Notes: generated by a model from the sequence alone, not told the origin. A stretch of DNA of 64,000 bases from Phyllobacterium chamaecytisi (GCF_020164455.1 NZ_JAIQWW010000002.1:124001-188000), one strand, 5' to 3'; counted from the stretch's first letter, positions 8,686 through 18,263 are shown. Program-made: numbers and translations.

Positions 8686-9071
8686 GTGCTTCCCTCTCGA
8701 TTGCAGGCAGAACCTATCGACATCCTTAGTACCGGTCCAGCGGACGAAAAGTCGCTCATTGCACCAAGGCAATACTGCGTGTGCGTCAGATCAAACCGCA
8801 GCCACATTTCGAATCCGGATATTGCCCCCTTGAGTTCGCGGCGCGATTCGAATAGGAATGGCACATCAGGCCGGGCCCCTCTGGCAGTTCTTGGAGCTGC
8901 GATGTCGGACTGAGTGTTCAACTGGATGGCCTGGTTTCCTGGAATACAATCGACCGTAATTTTTTCACAGTTCAGTCCGCATTCCAAACGAAAGTGCAGA
9001 TTGCCGTTGCTTTGTGATTTCGGATATTTCATGGAATTTGGGCGCCCCCAATTATGGAAAACGGGTACCAC
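8686..9071. other. divergent intergenic region between fae-like and terC-like genes
   Basis: 386 bases with no gene I can support. It must hold the promoters of both flanking genes. I looked for a yybP-ykoY manganese riboswitch, which often precedes TerC-family genes, and could not recognise its conserved core. A GGGCGCCC palindrome lies just before the downstream gene. Confidence 0.4.
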
Positions 9072-9725
9072 ATGAGCGAACTTCTCAGTGCCAGCGCACT
9101 TTCAGCCCTACTCCAGGTCATCATGATGGATCTGGTCCTGGCTGGCGACAATGCAATCGTCATCGGCCTGGCCGCCGCTGGCCTGCCAAAGGATCAGCGT
9201 GCCAAAGCCATTCTCCTCGGTATTATCGCAGCCACGGTGCTTCGTATCATTTTTGCGATCGCTACCACCCAGCTGCTGCAGATCATAGGTCTTCTACTAG
9301 CCGGCGGTATCCTGCTGCTTTGGGTTTGCTGGAAAATGTGGCGGGAGCTTCGCACCACCCATGCTGAAGAGACCGAAGCCAATGAGGCACTGCTACGGGG
9401 GGATATTGATGGTGACGGGAAAATTGCTGCGGGGGCTCCGCGCAAGACTTTCGCGCAAGCTGCATGGCAGATCGTCATCGCGGATGTTTCGATGTCGCTC
9501 GACAATGTGCTGGCTGTAGCCGGCGCTGCGCGTGATCATATTGAAATACTTGTCTTTGGTTTGATCTTGTCGATCGCCCTTATGGGTATTGCCGCAAGCT
9601 TCATTGCGCGCTTGCTTCAGCGTCACCGCTGGATCGCCTATGTTGGTCTTCTGATCATTCTCTACGTGTCGCTGGAAATGATTTATCGCGGAGCCAATGA
9701 GGTCTTCGCATACGCGAGCGTCTGA
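9072..9725 (+). CDS. TerC/YjbE family integral membrane protein
   Basis: 217-aa membrane protein with about seven hydrophobic segments. It has the TerC signature DLVLAGDNAIVIGLAAAGLP near residues 18-37 and a second acidic transmembrane motif SMSLDNVLAVAGAA near residue 143. The paired membrane aspartates are typical of the family, several members of which export manganese or load metals onto exported enzymes. A soluble loop (ETEANEALLRGDIDGDG) lies between the halves. I chose the Met at 9072 because the family normally begins just before this helix; a Met six codons upstream is possible. Metal specificity cannot be read from the sequence. Confidence 0.85.
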   Translation: MSELLSASALSALLQVIMMDLVLAGDNAIVIGLAAAGLPKDQRAKAILLGIIAATVLRIIFAIATTQLLQIIGLLLAGGILLLWVCWKMWRELRTTHAEETEANEALLRGDIDGDGKIAAGAPRKTFAQAAWQIVIADVSMSLDNVLAVAGAARDHIEILVFGLILSIALMGIAASFIARLLQRHRWIAYVGLLIILYVSLEMIYRGANEVFAYASV

Positions 9726-9730
9726 TTGAT

Positions 9731-9759
9731 TTGCCGGCGGGGCATTGCGCCGCCGGCAA
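9731..9759. terminator. GC-rich hairpin downstream of the TerC-family gene
   Basis: TTGCCGGCGG pairs perfectly with CCGCCGGCAA across a 9-base loop, starting 5 bases after the stop codon. The stem ends in only two T residues, so it is a weak intrinsic terminator or an mRNA-stabilising stem. Confidence 0.5.
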
Positions 9760-9842
9760 TTCGACTATCGGATTGCGGCCCCTTGTTGCCGACCCTGCTA
9801 AAGCCTAGGTTTGAAGGATGCGGGTCCGGTATCGTCTGAGCA

Positions 9843-10790
9843 ATGCAACACTATAAGAAGCCGTGGAGGGGATGGGGCGCACTAGCGTCTGTCGCCCTGC
9901 ATCTGTCAGTGGCATTTCTGTTGCTGTTCCGGCTGGCCGAGGCGCTGCCAAAACCACCGGAAGAAGCTATCAAGGTAGAGGTCGTGCCTCCGGCGCCGCC
10001 CAAGCCGCCGGAGAAGACGCAAAACAAGCCAGCCGAGAGCAAGCCACAACCGGCGGCACCACTATCTCCGCCGCCGCCACAGGCGTTCGAGTCCGCTCTC
10101 GCCAAAACCGACGAGAAGGTGATCGAATCGCAGCTGCCTCCCGAAGAGCAAGAGGCGCCTCAAAGTGCCGATTCAACACCGCAGGATGCTGCTCCGGCAA
10201 AGCCAGAGACGGAGAAGGAACCGCCCGCAGAAAAGGCGCCGTCCGCCACCAAGCCTGACTTGCCAAAGCTTGATCTTCCCGTGACGGACAGAGGCGACGT
10301 ACCGCGCAAGGACGAAGCTCCGACGGCGCAACAGGTAGCGGATGCAAAAGCACTCGCGCAAAGTCAGAAGGCACCTGCACAGAAGAAGCCGGCGGAGCCG
10401 AAAAGCGGCAAGCAGAAGCCGCTCAAACTTGCCCGAGCGAAGAAACTGTTTTCACCCAATGCCTTGTCGGACTCGAGGGTGAGACAGGCGATAGGCAATC
10501 TCCCGATAAACCGGAGGATCACGCAGTTGTGCGGTATTGAAGCAATGGAACAGGTTCGCAACGAAAGGCCTGATGCCGACTTGCTGGCATACAGCCCGTC
10601 CGGCCGAACCATCGCGAGCGGTACATTGAGTTCCCGGGAGGGAGCATTTCGAAACAGGTCCAATTGGTACAATCTGGACTTCAAATGCCAGGTCGATGCG
10701 GCAGCGATGGAAGTCGTTTCCTTCAGTTTCGGAATTGGCAACCCGGTACCAAGAAACGATTGGCCCGCACGCAAGCTGCCAGTAGACTAG
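9843..10790 (+). CDS. DUF930 domain protein with TonB-like proline-rich linker
   Basis: 315-aa envelope protein. One N-terminal transmembrane helix (residues about 12-33) is followed by a long Pro/Lys/Glu/Ala-rich stretch (about 35-200) that resembles the periplasm-spanning arm of TonB. The C-terminal globular DUF930 domain (about 215-315) contains the conserved pieces TQLCGIEAMEQV and YNLDFKCQVD, with one cysteine in each that could form a disulfide. The domain is widespread in Hyphomicrobiales and has no assigned function. It stands alone, with a hairpin beyond its 3' end. Confidence 0.8.
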   Translation: MQHYKKPWRGWGALASVALHLSVAFLLLFRLAEALPKPPEEAIKVEVVPPAPPKPPEKTQNKPAESKPQPAAPLSPPPPQAFESALAKTDEKVIESQLPPEEQEAPQSADSTPQDAAPAKPETEKEPPAEKAPSATKPDLPKLDLPVTDRGDVPRKDEAPTAQQVADAKALAQSQKAPAQKKPAEPKSGKQKPLKLARAKKLFSPNALSDSRVRQAIGNLPINRRITQLCGIEAMEQVRNERPDADLLAYSPSGRTIASGTLSSREGAFRNRSNWYNLDFKCQVDAAAMEVVSFSFGIGNPVPRNDWPARKLPVD

Positions 10791-10805
10791 TTCCCGGCGA
10801 CTGTG

Positions 10806-10831
10806 GCGTGAGGCGACTTGGGGCCTCACGC
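10806..10831. terminator. hairpin between convergent genes
   Basis: GCGTGAGGC at 10806-10814 pairs with GCCTCACGC at 10823-10831, between the convergent DUF930 and cyclase genes and touching the cyclase stop. There is no T tract on either side, so a terminator role is only suggested by position. Confidence 0.4.
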
Positions 10832-11467
10832 AGAGATGCGGATTGAAAGCAATCCAGCCCGATCACGGACCTTTGCGGTTATCGCTGAATGAAGCCGACT
10901 GGCTCCACTTTCCGCTGGTGTGATTGCGGATGCCATCCGCACCAGTTCGTCGGAGGCGATCAGATCAGTTGAATAGGCTCTCGTCATCTGTTCGAGGCGG
11001 CTTGCAGTATTTACCGTATCGCCGAACACGCTCATTCGACTTTCAGACAAACCCGGGATCTGACCCAGAACAACTGGTCCGGCATGAAGGCCCACACCAA
11101 TATTCAAACTCGGTCTATGGGAGCGATCTTCGCGGTTCCAGGCCTCCACTGACTCAAGCATAGCAAACCCGCATCGGAGCGCTTTCGACGATACAGCGGA
11201 CGGTGTGCCACACCACGCTGCCATGACCTCGTCGCCGGTGTTCGTGATTACAGTCGCAGAAAATCGTGAGACTACCTGTGCCATCCGCCGATGAAATGCT
11301 GAAAGAGCGTGGAATGCCGAGGATAGATCGACGGCCTGGCAAAAACGTGTGAAGCCTTTGATATCTGCAAAAAGCACAGAAGCGAAAACCAATTTCGCAT
11401 CGCGGTTATCCATTTCGAAAGGGATAGGAAAATTGCTGCGGCCAACGTGATTTTCAACGCGTAACAT
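10826..11467 (-). CDS. stand-alone class III adenylate/guanylate cyclase domain
   Basis: 213-aa protein that is essentially one class III cyclase catalytic domain with no sensor or membrane region. Both metal-binding aspartates are present (LFADIKGFTRF and TGDEVMAAW), and the VNTASRLEQ motif supplies the transition-state Asn and Arg. The base-recognising Lys usually found in the KxxGD motif is replaced (ITNTGD), so substrate choice may differ or activity may need a partner. The ATG at 11467 follows GAGG at 8 bases; an ATG 13 codons upstream is less likely. The gene lies just downstream of the histidine kinase on the same strand, about 155 bases away. Confidence 0.82.
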   Translation of the reverse strand: MLRVENHVGRSNFPIPFEMDNRDAKLVFASVLFADIKGFTRFCQAVDLSSAFHALSAFHRRMAQVVSRFSATVITNTGDEVMAAWCGTPSAVSSKALRCGFAMLESVEAWNREDRSHRPSLNIGVGLHAGPVVLGQIPGLSESRMSVFGDTVNTASRLEQMTRAYSTDLIASDELVRMASAITPAESGASRLHSAITAKVRDRAGLLSIRISA

Positions 11468-11622
11468 TTTGACATCCTCATTTGTGAATGTGCAAGAGAC
11501 CTGCATATTCAGTTATGAGGCGTATATTGCGCGCGAGATGTCGCAGAGGTTTGTCGGAAGGCACGCGTTTTTGACCCCACCCGTAACGATTGGGTACCTT
11601 GCTACATTTCGATACATATATT

Positions 11623-13065
11623 TCAGGAAATTCGTTGAGCTGCAGGAAGCGCAACCACCACCCTCAGGCCGCTACCGCTATTGTGAAGAGCGATCTCCCC
11701 CCCGTGATGATGAATGATTGCCCGAGCAATCGACAAACCGAGACCGACCCCGCCCGTTTCCCGGTTGCGGGATTGCTCCAGCCGGAAAAACGGAGCGAAT
11801 ACATCCTCGAATGCGGTTTCCGGTATGCCTGGTCCATCATCTTCGACAATGATGTCGATGCCCTCGTGCCGCTTCCCGACGCTGACGCGCGCCCTTTCGC
11901 CATAGCGGACAGCATTTTCGATTAAATTGCGGAAGGCACGTCGCAAAGCATCGGGTCGGCATCGGTAGACTATCTTTTCGCCTTCAAGAAACTTGACGTC
12001 CTGACCGAGCTCCGCCATGTCGTCGCAAATGCTCTCGACCAGCGCAGAGATATTCATGGCACGTGTGTTCTCAACCGTGCCTTCCTCTCGCGCAAACGCC
12101 AAGGCCGCTTCCGTCATCGTTTGTATCTCGTCTATAGTCGCAAGCATTCGCTGTTGCACGTCCGGTTCTGTGACAAATTCCGCCCTCAGGCGGAGCGATG
12201 TAAGTGGCGTTCGCAGATCATGGCCAATGGCGGCCAGCATCCGGGTTCGGTCCTCGACAAAACGATGCAAACGGCATTGCATGCGATTGAATGCTTCGGC
12301 AGTCTGGCGGATATCGTCAGGTCCTGCTTCCGGAAGCGGTTGTACACTTTCACCTCGCCCCAAGGCTTCAGCTGCCATGGCAAGGCGACGCATCGGACTT
12401 GCGATCTGCCTGGCCACGATGACACCGATCAGCGAAAGAATTGCAGCTGTTATACCAAGGGACGATAGAGACTGGACGTTCCAGATGGAATTTGGAACCG
12501 ATTTGGCATAGGCCGTGTTCAACCAGGTACCATCGCTTAATTCAACGGCTAGCCCCATTCCGTTTGAATGGCCGAGATAGAGGAATTTTGCTGGCTGCGG
12601 TATCGTCCAGACATGCGAACCAAGTGTAGTCCATGAATCAGATTGTGCAGCCAGCGCCTGGAAGGGCGAAGGTTCAGGCCGGGCAGTTTCTGCGGCGGTT
12701 GATGTAGCTGCTCCAGGCATTTTGAACTTCAGGGCTTTTAGATTTGGCATGGGTTTTGACAATTGCACCCATGCCTCGCGACGCCACGCGTCCGCGTCCG
12801 CCGGCGCTTGAGAGGATAGCCAGAACCGGCTGTAGGCGGTGCCGGTTGCATCCAGGACATCGTTGCGAAACCCCGTTGGTATGGTTTCGAGCAGCGTTGC
12901 AAGGGAAGCCGTTCGGCTGAAAAACTCTGCCTTTGCGGCCGCCTGCAGTGCTTTACCCCGCTCGTCCCACGAAACGAAAAAACTGAGTGCCTGGGAGAGC
13001 GCGAGCGCCAGCAGCATCAAGCCTATGAATTGTGCGGCCAGACTGCGCTTCCACCACCGTTTCAT
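11623..13065 (-). CDS. two-component sensor histidine kinase (OmpR partner)
   Basis: 480-aa membrane kinase. TM1 is at about residues 10-30 and TM2 at about 200-220, enclosing a periplasmic sensor of about 165 residues. A HAMP linker follows (about 219-270), then the H-box GHDLRTPLTS with phospho-acceptor His282, the N-box RNLIENAVRYGE near 379, the G1 motif EDDGPGIP near 408 and the G2 motif GVGLGLSIA. The start ATG overlaps the response regulator stop (ATGA), so the two genes are co-translated; an in-frame extension of seven codons is unlikely. The stimulus is unknown. No obvious target sits next to it except the divergent Pao-type operon. Confidence 0.92.
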   Translation of the reverse strand: MKRWWKRSLAAQFIGLMLLALALSQALSFFVSWDERGKALQAAAKAEFFSRTASLATLLETIPTGFRNDVLDATGTAYSRFWLSSQAPADADAWRREAWVQLSKPMPNLKALKFKMPGAATSTAAETARPEPSPFQALAAQSDSWTTLGSHVWTIPQPAKFLYLGHSNGMGLAVELSDGTWLNTAYAKSVPNSIWNVQSLSSLGITAAILSLIGVIVARQIASPMRRLAMAAEALGRGESVQPLPEAGPDDIRQTAEAFNRMQCRLHRFVEDRTRMLAAIGHDLRTPLTSLRLRAEFVTEPDVQQRMLATIDEIQTMTEAALAFAREEGTVENTRAMNISALVESICDDMAELGQDVKFLEGEKIVYRCRPDALRRAFRNLIENAVRYGERARVSVGKRHEGIDIIVEDDGPGIPETAFEDVFAPFFRLEQSRNRETGGVGLGLSIARAIIHHHGGEIALHNSGSGLRVVVALPAAQRIS

Positions 13066-13781
13066 GCCCGCTCCACCTCTGCGCAAAGACTGTAGCCACC
13101 GCCCCAGTGTGTCTTGATAATCGAAGGATTCTTGGGATCGACCTCGACTTTCTTGCGTAACCGGCTGACCTGGTTGTCTATGCTCCGGTCGAATGAATCG
13201 GCGCTGCGACCGACGGTCAGGTCCATAAGCTGATCGCGGCTGAGCACCATTCCGGGATGTTCGAGAAAGGCCTTGAGTAGCCGAAATTCTGCCGTACTGA
13301 GCGGGACGCCAACGCCGTCGCCCCCCAGTAATTCCCGGCGTCCGACATCCAGACTCCAGCGCTCGAAACTGATCGTCTTTGCCTTGGGCATTTCGCGCTG
13401 TGGCGGCAGGCTATTGACCCTCCGTAAGACTGCCCTGATCCGCGCGAGCAGCTCACGTGGATTAAAGGGCTTGATGAGATAGTCGTCGGCTCCAAGCTCC
13501 AGACCAATAATGCGGTCCGTATCATCGGCCATGGCAGTCAGGAAAATGATCGGCAGCTCGGTCGAACGGCGTAGCTGCCGGCAAACGGACAAGCCGTCTT
13601 CCCCGGGCATCATGATATCAAGAATGATAAGGTCCGGAGCGTTGCGTTCGAGCAGTCGTCTCAGTGCCGACCCGCTTTCAGCGACGCTGATGCGATATCC
13701 TTGCTGAGTGAGATATTTGCCAACAAGGTCGCGGATATCCCGGTGATCGTCGACTACTGCGATATGGGGTACGGATTCCAT
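13062..13781 (-). CDS. OmpR-family response regulator
   Basis: 239-aa DNA-binding response regulator. The receiver domain spans residues 1-120, with acidic pocket VVDDHRD (Asp11/12), phospho-acceptor Asp55 in LIILDIMMPG, the switch Thr in FLTAMA and Lys in YLIKPF. The C-terminal winged helix (about 135-235) includes LLKAFLEHPGMVLSRDQL and DNQVSRLRKKVE. The ATG at 13781 has AGGGACG upstream; an in-frame ATG 14 codons earlier has none. It is the first gene of the regulator-kinase operon. Confidence 0.93.
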   Translation of the reverse strand: MESVPHIAVVDDHRDIRDLVGKYLTQQGYRISVAESGSALRRLLERNAPDLIILDIMMPGEDGLSVCRQLRRSTELPIIFLTAMADDTDRIIGLELGADDYLIKPFNPRELLARIRAVLRRVNSLPPQREMPKAKTISFERWSLDVGRRELLGGDGVGVPLSTAEFRLLKAFLEHPGMVLSRDQLMDLTVGRSADSFDRSIDNQVSRLRKKVEVDPKNPSIIKTHWGGGYSLCAEVERA

Positions 13782-14059
13782 CGGGCACGTCCCTAACTTT
13801 AATGCACACGCGTGAAATATCACTCGAAGTAGTTTTCCGGTATCCGGAAAATTGTATCAAAGTTTGTCAAGCAATATCGGGTTGGCTACCTGGCCGTCGC
13901 GTTGATGCTGGTAATTTGTAGCGAAATGTCCCGTCATGCAATCCTGCGATACTTTGCGACAACTCTGCCCTGGGTACGGCACAACTCTGCGACAAACCGC
14001 AAATACGCTGTCTGATGTCAATGAAACAGTCCATCGACTAATCAGAAAGCGAGATCGTC

Positions 14060-14215
14060 ATGAACAAATATCTGATCGCCGCCATCGCAACAGCGAGTAT
14101 TGCGTTCTCAGCCGGAACTGCGCTTGCGTGCCAGAAGCTCAACTCCGCCAATACGCAGACAGAGCAGGCTCCGCAAACGCCATCAAGCTCCGATACGAAG
14201 CAGCAGCCAGGCTGA
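14060..14215 (+). CDS. 51-aa exported small protein
   Basis: Small gene: an N-terminal hydrophobic signal (residues 5-23, ending GTALA) followed by a polar Gln/Thr/Ser/Pro-rich tail of 28 residues beginning with Cys24. The sequence before Cys24 (ALAC) could be read either by signal peptidase I or as an imperfect lipobox. GAAAGCGAGATCGTC lies before the ATG. It ends about 100 bases before the Pao-type operon and runs the same way, so it may share its promoter. I do not recognise a family. Codon use and the clear signal sequence argue that it is real; alternatively it is a leader region. Confidence 0.55.
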   Translation: MNKYLIAAIATASIAFSAGTALACQKLNSANTQTEQAPQTPSSSDTKQQPG

Positions 14216-14311
14216 TGATTTAGTCCTGAACGCTCAGAAGCTCGTGCCGGCGGGCCATCGGTCTGCCGGTACGTTTCCCTTGACCGTTGTCGTCTCCAAG
14301 GAGTGGAAGCA

Positions 14312-14974
14312 ATGAATGAAGAGTCTCAAAAAACGGGTCCGACACGCCGAGCCGTTCTGGAATCCGGTGCAGCGGCTGGATTCTTCCTCGCAACTGGATT
14401 GCCAGCGACGGGCCAACAAATGCCTACCACTGGGGATGATGATGCAGGCATAAGGGTCGTTGATCCGGTGGAATTGACCTTGAACATCAACTTGCGCAAC
14501 TATTCTGTTGGCGTCGATCCCCGTACTACATTACTCGATGTGTTGCGCAATCATCTTGGTCTGACCGGTTCCAAGAAAGGTTGCGATCATGGTCAGTGTG
14601 GAGCATGCACCGTGCTGGTCAACGGCCAACGGATCAATTCCTGCCTCACGCTGGCAGTAATGCATGACGGTGACGCCATCACGACCATCGAGGGCCTTGC
14701 GAAAGGCGCCGATCTCCATCCCATGCAGGCTGCATTCATTGCACATGACGGATTTCAGTGCGGATACTGCACACCCGGCCAGATTTGCTCGGCCGTCGGC
14801 ATGCTGCAAGAAGCGGCAGTCGGCTGGCCAAGCCATGTCAGCGAAACGCTTTCTAGCCCTAGCGTCTCCTTGACTGATGCGGAGATACGCGAGCGCATGA
14901 GCGGAAATATCTGTCGCTGCTCTGCATACCCCAATATTGTCGCTGCTATTCGCGACGTAGCCGGAGAGGTTTGA
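14312..14974 (+). CDS. paoA: aldehyde oxidoreductase [2Fe-2S] subunit, PaoA/YagT type
   Basis: 220-aa iron-sulfur subunit of a periplasmic molybdenum aldehyde oxidoreductase. A Tat-type twin-arginine leader is present (TRRAVLESGAAAGFF, residues 11-25). The plant-ferredoxin-like first cluster uses Cys91, Cys96, Cys99 and Cys111; the second cluster uses the CGYC pair at 150/153 and CRC near 208. AAGGAG lies 8 bases before this ATG, while a GTG three codons earlier falls inside the ribosome site and is rejected. It carries electrons from the molybdenum centre to FAD. It is first in the order A-B-C, as in E. coli paoABC. Confidence 0.92.
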   Translation: MNEESQKTGPTRRAVLESGAAAGFFLATGLPATGQQMPTTGDDDAGIRVVDPVELTLNINLRNYSVGVDPRTTLLDVLRNHLGLTGSKKGCDHGQCGACTVLVNGQRINSCLTLAVMHDGDAITTIEGLAKGADLHPMQAAFIAHDGFQCGYCTPGQICSAVGMLQEAAVGWPSHVSETLSSPSVSLTDAEIRERMSGNICRCSAYPNIVAAIRDVAGEV

Positions 14975-14977
14975 AAC

Positions 14978-15964
14978 ATGAAACCTTTCACCTATCAAAG
15001 GGCAGGCGAACTGCGCGAAGCATTGGCAGGTGCCGCTGGTACACCAAGCGCCAAATTCATCAGTGGCGGCACGAATTTGCTCGACCTCATGAAGCTGGAA
15101 ATCGAACGGCCAGCCCATTTGGTCGACATTAACCATCTGCCCTTTAGTGGAATTGAAGAAACAGCAGAAGGCGGCCTGCGTATCGGTGCACAGGTGCGTA
15201 ACAGCACGCTCGCTGCTGATCCACGAATAAGATCGGATTATCCGGTCCTGGCACAAGCACTGCTTGCGGGCGCTTCCGCGCAAATCCGCAACAAAGCGTC
15301 GACAGGTGGCAACCTGCTGCAGAGGACGCGTTGTTACTACTTCTATGATCGCAATATGCCTTGCAACAAGCGCAAGCCCGGTTCCGGGTGTGCAGCGCTC
15401 CATGGCTTCAACCGTATGCACGCTGTGCTTGGATCAAGTGAAGCCTGTATTGCCGTACATCCGTCGGATATGGCGGTCGCCATGACGGTGCTCGACGCAT
15501 CCGTCGAGACGATTGATACCGAAAGGGTAACAAGACAAATCCCTATCGGCGATCTGCACCGACTGCCTGGCACAACGCCCGATATCGAAACACCGCTCAA
15601 GCTTGGGGAAATGATCACGGCGGTTATCCTGCCGCCGGTCCAGCCCGGGAGGCATATCTACCGCAAGGTTCGTGACCGGGCATCCTATGCCTTCGCACTC
15701 GTATCGGTCGCAGCAATTGTCGACGTTGCAGGTGAGACAATTACAGGCGCGCGGTTTGCACTGGGCGGCGTCGCCGCCAAACCATGGCGCACTCCCGAAG
15801 CCGAGGCAATCCTGCTTGGCGAGAAGGTTTCGACGGAAGTTTTTCAACGGGCGGCGGAGATCGCTTTGGCAAATGCCATCGGTCGTGGCGGCAACGACTT
15901 CAAAATCCCCTTGGCAAAGCGGACGATACAACACGCGCTTGCTGTTGCTTCACAACGCGGATGA
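14978..15964 (+). CDS. paoB: aldehyde oxidoreductase FAD subunit, PaoB/YagS type
   Basis: 328-aa FAD-binding subunit of the xanthine dehydrogenase superfamily. The FAD-binding motif [13 protein letters not shown] is near residue 28, and [15 protein letters not shown] near 107. The [14 protein letters not shown]...SGC segment (about residues 121-142) matches the insertion that in E. coli PaoB holds an additional [4Fe-4S] cluster, which separates this type from ordinary CoxM-like subunits. It begins 3 bases after paoA stops and ends 8 bases before paoC starts. There is no leader peptide, as expected for a subunit exported by hitch-hiking on PaoA. Confidence 0.92.
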   Translation: MKPFTYQRAGELREALAGAAGTPSAKFISGGTNLLDLMKLEIERPAHLVDINHLPFSGIEETAEGGLRIGAQVRNSTLAADPRIRSDYPVLAQALLAGASAQIRNKASTGGNLLQRTRCYYFYDRNMPCNKRKPGSGCAALHGFNRMHAVLGSSEACIAVHPSDMAVAMTVLDASVETIDTERVTRQIPIGDLHRLPGTTPDIETPLKLGEMITAVILPPVQPGRHIYRKVRDRASYAFALVSVAAIVDVAGETITGARFALGGVAAKPWRTPEAEAILLGEKVSTEVFQRAAEIALANAIGRGGNDFKIPLAKRTIQHALAVASQRG

Positions 15965-15972
15965 GGAAGACC

Positions 15973-18261
15973 ATGTCCAATTCAACACCAATGGCGAACA
16001 CCGGAAAAACCTGGATTGGCCAGCCGGTCGATCGCGTCGATGGCGCGCTGAAGGTGACGGGACAGGCCGTCTACGCTTATGAGCATAGGGCAGATGATCC
16101 GGTTGCCTATGGTTATATTCTTGGGGCCGGCATCGCGCGCGGCCGCATCTCTGCGATCGATACCGCGCAGGCCGAGGCAATGCCGGGTGTCCTCCGTGTG
16201 ATGACGCATAAGAATGCACCGGCACAACCTGCATTTGGTCCGGCTGTCACGCCCGCGGTGCGTGAAGTCTTTACCCGTCCGCGACCCGTCCTCTCGACTG
16301 ATCGCGTTCGCTACTATGACGAGCCTGTTGCCTTGGTCGTGGCAGAAACGTTTGAGGCGGCACGAGGTGCCGCCGGACTTATTGCGATCGAATACGAAGA
16401 CGAGCGCGGTGCGTATGATCTAAGCAGGCACCTTGCGGATGCCTATGCGCCGCAGCGCACCAATGCAGGTTTTCAAACGGATTCACTTGTCGGCGACTTT
16501 GAGGCAGCGTTTGCTGATAGCGACGTCAAGGTCGATACAATCTATACGACACCCTACGAACATCACAATCCGATGGAACCGCATGCCACACTCGCAGCTT
16601 GGTCCGGCGATGAAGTGACAATTTACACGAGTGCCCAGACCCTTGCGAATTTCCAGGCCGGTATTGCCAATACGTTGCAAATCCCGCCTGACGAGGTGCA
16701 TCTCGTCAGTCGCTTTATCGGAGGCGGATTTGGCTCGAAATTGATCGTGCATGCCGATACCATTCTTGCCGCACTCGCCGCCAGGGAACTCCAGCGCCCG
16801 GTCAAGATTGCGCTGACGCGGCAACAGATGTTTGCAAATGCGGGCCACCGCGCAAAAATGATCCAGTCGGTCCGGCTGAGCGCCGACCGTGATGGCAAGC
16901 TCACCGGCATCGCCCATGACGTCTGTTCGGCAACCTCCCGGTTCGAAGAATTCTGCGAACAGACGGCCGTGTTTGCGCGATCCCTCTATGCGGCTCCAAA
17001 TCGGATCACGAGGCATCGTTTGGTTGGTCTGGACACAAACCGCGGTGAGTGGATGCGGTCGCCGGGCGAAGCGCCAGGCATGCTCGCATTTGAATGTGCC
17101 ATGGACGAGTTGGCTGATCAGATCGGTAATGATCCGATCGAATTGCGTATCCGCAATGAGCCCGAGGTAGATCCGGAGCGCAACGTTCCGTTTTCCACAC
17201 GCAACCTCGTCGCCTGTATGCAAGAGGGCGCGCGTCGCTTTGGATGGGAGCAAAGACAGGCGAAGCCGGGTACGGTGCGAGAAGGACGCAAGCTGATCGG
17301 CCTTGGCATGGCGGCTGCGATCCGGCCCAATTACCTTGGCGCGTCGGCAGCCCGGATAGGCATCGACGGGAACGGGCGGGTGAAAGTTGAGCTCGATATG
17401 ACCGATATCGGCACGGGCACCTATACCATCCTGGCACAGATCGCTGCCACCAGCCTCGGTCTCCCCCTTTCCGCAATTGATGTCCAACTCGGCGATAGCC
17501 ATTTTCCGCGCACGGCGGGATCCGGCGGGTCGTGGGGAGCGGCGAGCGCCGGCTCCGCCGTCCACAATGCTTGTGAAGCGTTGAAGCAAAAAATAGCGAA
17601 GGTTGCACAAGAGGTGCGAGGATCGCCCTTTTTTGGTTTGAATCTCGACGGAACCGAATTCAGGAACGGAGAAATCAGAATCGGGGATCGTTCGGAGAAT
17701 CTTGCGAACCTCATCAAACGTGTGGCGCCGCAAGGACTGGACGCTCGAGGGGCCGTAGAGGCAGCCGGTGAGAATTACCGAAATTATTCCCAGCACGCCT
17801 ACGGTGCACATTTCGTCGAGATAGAAGTCGATATGGATACCGCCGAGATACGGATCCGCCGCATGCTCAGTGTCATTGGTGCGGGTCGCATCCTCAATCC
17901 CAAAACAGCGCGCTCGCAAATTATCGGAGGCATGGTTTGGGGGATCGGCGCGGCGCTCATGGAAGAGAGTGTTCTTGATCCGAGATACGGTCACTTCGTC
18001 AATCACGATCTGGCGGAATACCATGTTCCGGTAAATGCGGATGTCCCGGACCTTGATGTGGTTTTTCTGGAGGAGCCCGATAGCAATGCAAATGTCTTTG
18101 GAAGCAAGGGAATAGGAGAATTAGGCGTTTGCGGCGCAGGCGCTGCTGTTGCCAACGCGATCTTCAATGCGACCGGAGTGCGCGTTCGCGAGTTTCCGAT
18201 CACCTTGGACAAAGTATTGCCCGGGCTGCCTATTCAGATATCCAGAGCAAACAGGAGTTGA
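15973..18261 (+). CDS. paoC: aldehyde oxidoreductase molybdenum-binding subunit, PaoC/YagR type
   Basis: 762-aa catalytic subunit that oxidises aldehydes to carboxylic acids at a molybdopterin-cytosine-dinucleotide centre. It contains the N-terminal Ald_Xan_dh hammerhead (about 25-130), the cofactor motif FIGGGFGSKL near residue 250, SGGSWGAASAGSAV near 517, and the C-terminal SKGIGELGVCG with the catalytic Glu. The ATG at 15973 begins the conserved N-terminus (WIGQPVDRVDG); the longer frame reading back into paoB is rejected. No paoD/xdhC-type maturation gene lies in this window, so cofactor insertion must rely on a gene elsewhere. Confidence 0.92.
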   Translation: MSNSTPMANTGKTWIGQPVDRVDGALKVTGQAVYAYEHRADDPVAYGYILGAGIARGRISAIDTAQAEAMPGVLRVMTHKNAPAQPAFGPAVTPAVREVFTRPRPVLSTDRVRYYDEPVALVVAETFEAARGAAGLIAIEYEDERGAYDLSRHLADAYAPQRTNAGFQTDSLVGDFEAAFADSDVKVDTIYTTPYEHHNPMEPHATLAAWSGDEVTIYTSAQTLANFQAGIANTLQIPPDEVHLVSRFIGGGFGSKLIVHADTILAALAARELQRPVKIALTRQQMFANAGHRAKMIQSVRLSADRDGKLTGIAHDVCSATSRFEEFCEQTAVFARSLYAAPNRITRHRLVGLDTNRGEWMRSPGEAPGMLAFECAMDELADQIGNDPIELRIRNEPEVDPERNVPFSTRNLVACMQEGARRFGWEQRQAKPGTVREGRKLIGLGMAAAIRPNYLGASAARIGIDGNGRVKVELDMTDIGTGTYTILAQIAATSLGLPLSAIDVQLGDSHFPRTAGSGGSWGAASAGSAVHNACEALKQKIAKVAQEVRGSPFFGLNLDGTEFRNGEIRIGDRSENLANLIKRVAPQGLDARGAVEAAGENYRNYSQHAYGAHFVEIEVDMDTAEIRIRRMLSVIGAGRILNPKTARSQIIGGMVWGIGAALMEESVLDPRYGHFVNHDLAEYHVPVNADVPDLDVVFLEEPDSNANVFGSKGIGELGVCGAGAAVANAIFNATGVRVREFPITLDKVLPGLPIQISRANRS

Positions 18262-18263
18262 CC

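Noticed and set aside
8682-9071. Minus-strand open frame of 129 codons upstream of the fae-like gene
   Set aside because: No family resemblance, no ribosome site, and it fills a divergent promoter region.
8890-9071. Manganese riboswitch (yybP-ykoY) before the TerC-family gene
   Set aside because: Looked for because the family is often preceded by one, but the conserved core could not be found by eye.
15784-15972. PaoC reading frame continuing upstream into paoB (825 aa in total)
   Set aside because: The extension overlaps paoB, has no ribosome site, and the conserved N-terminus WIGQPVDRVDG begins just after the ATG at 15973.
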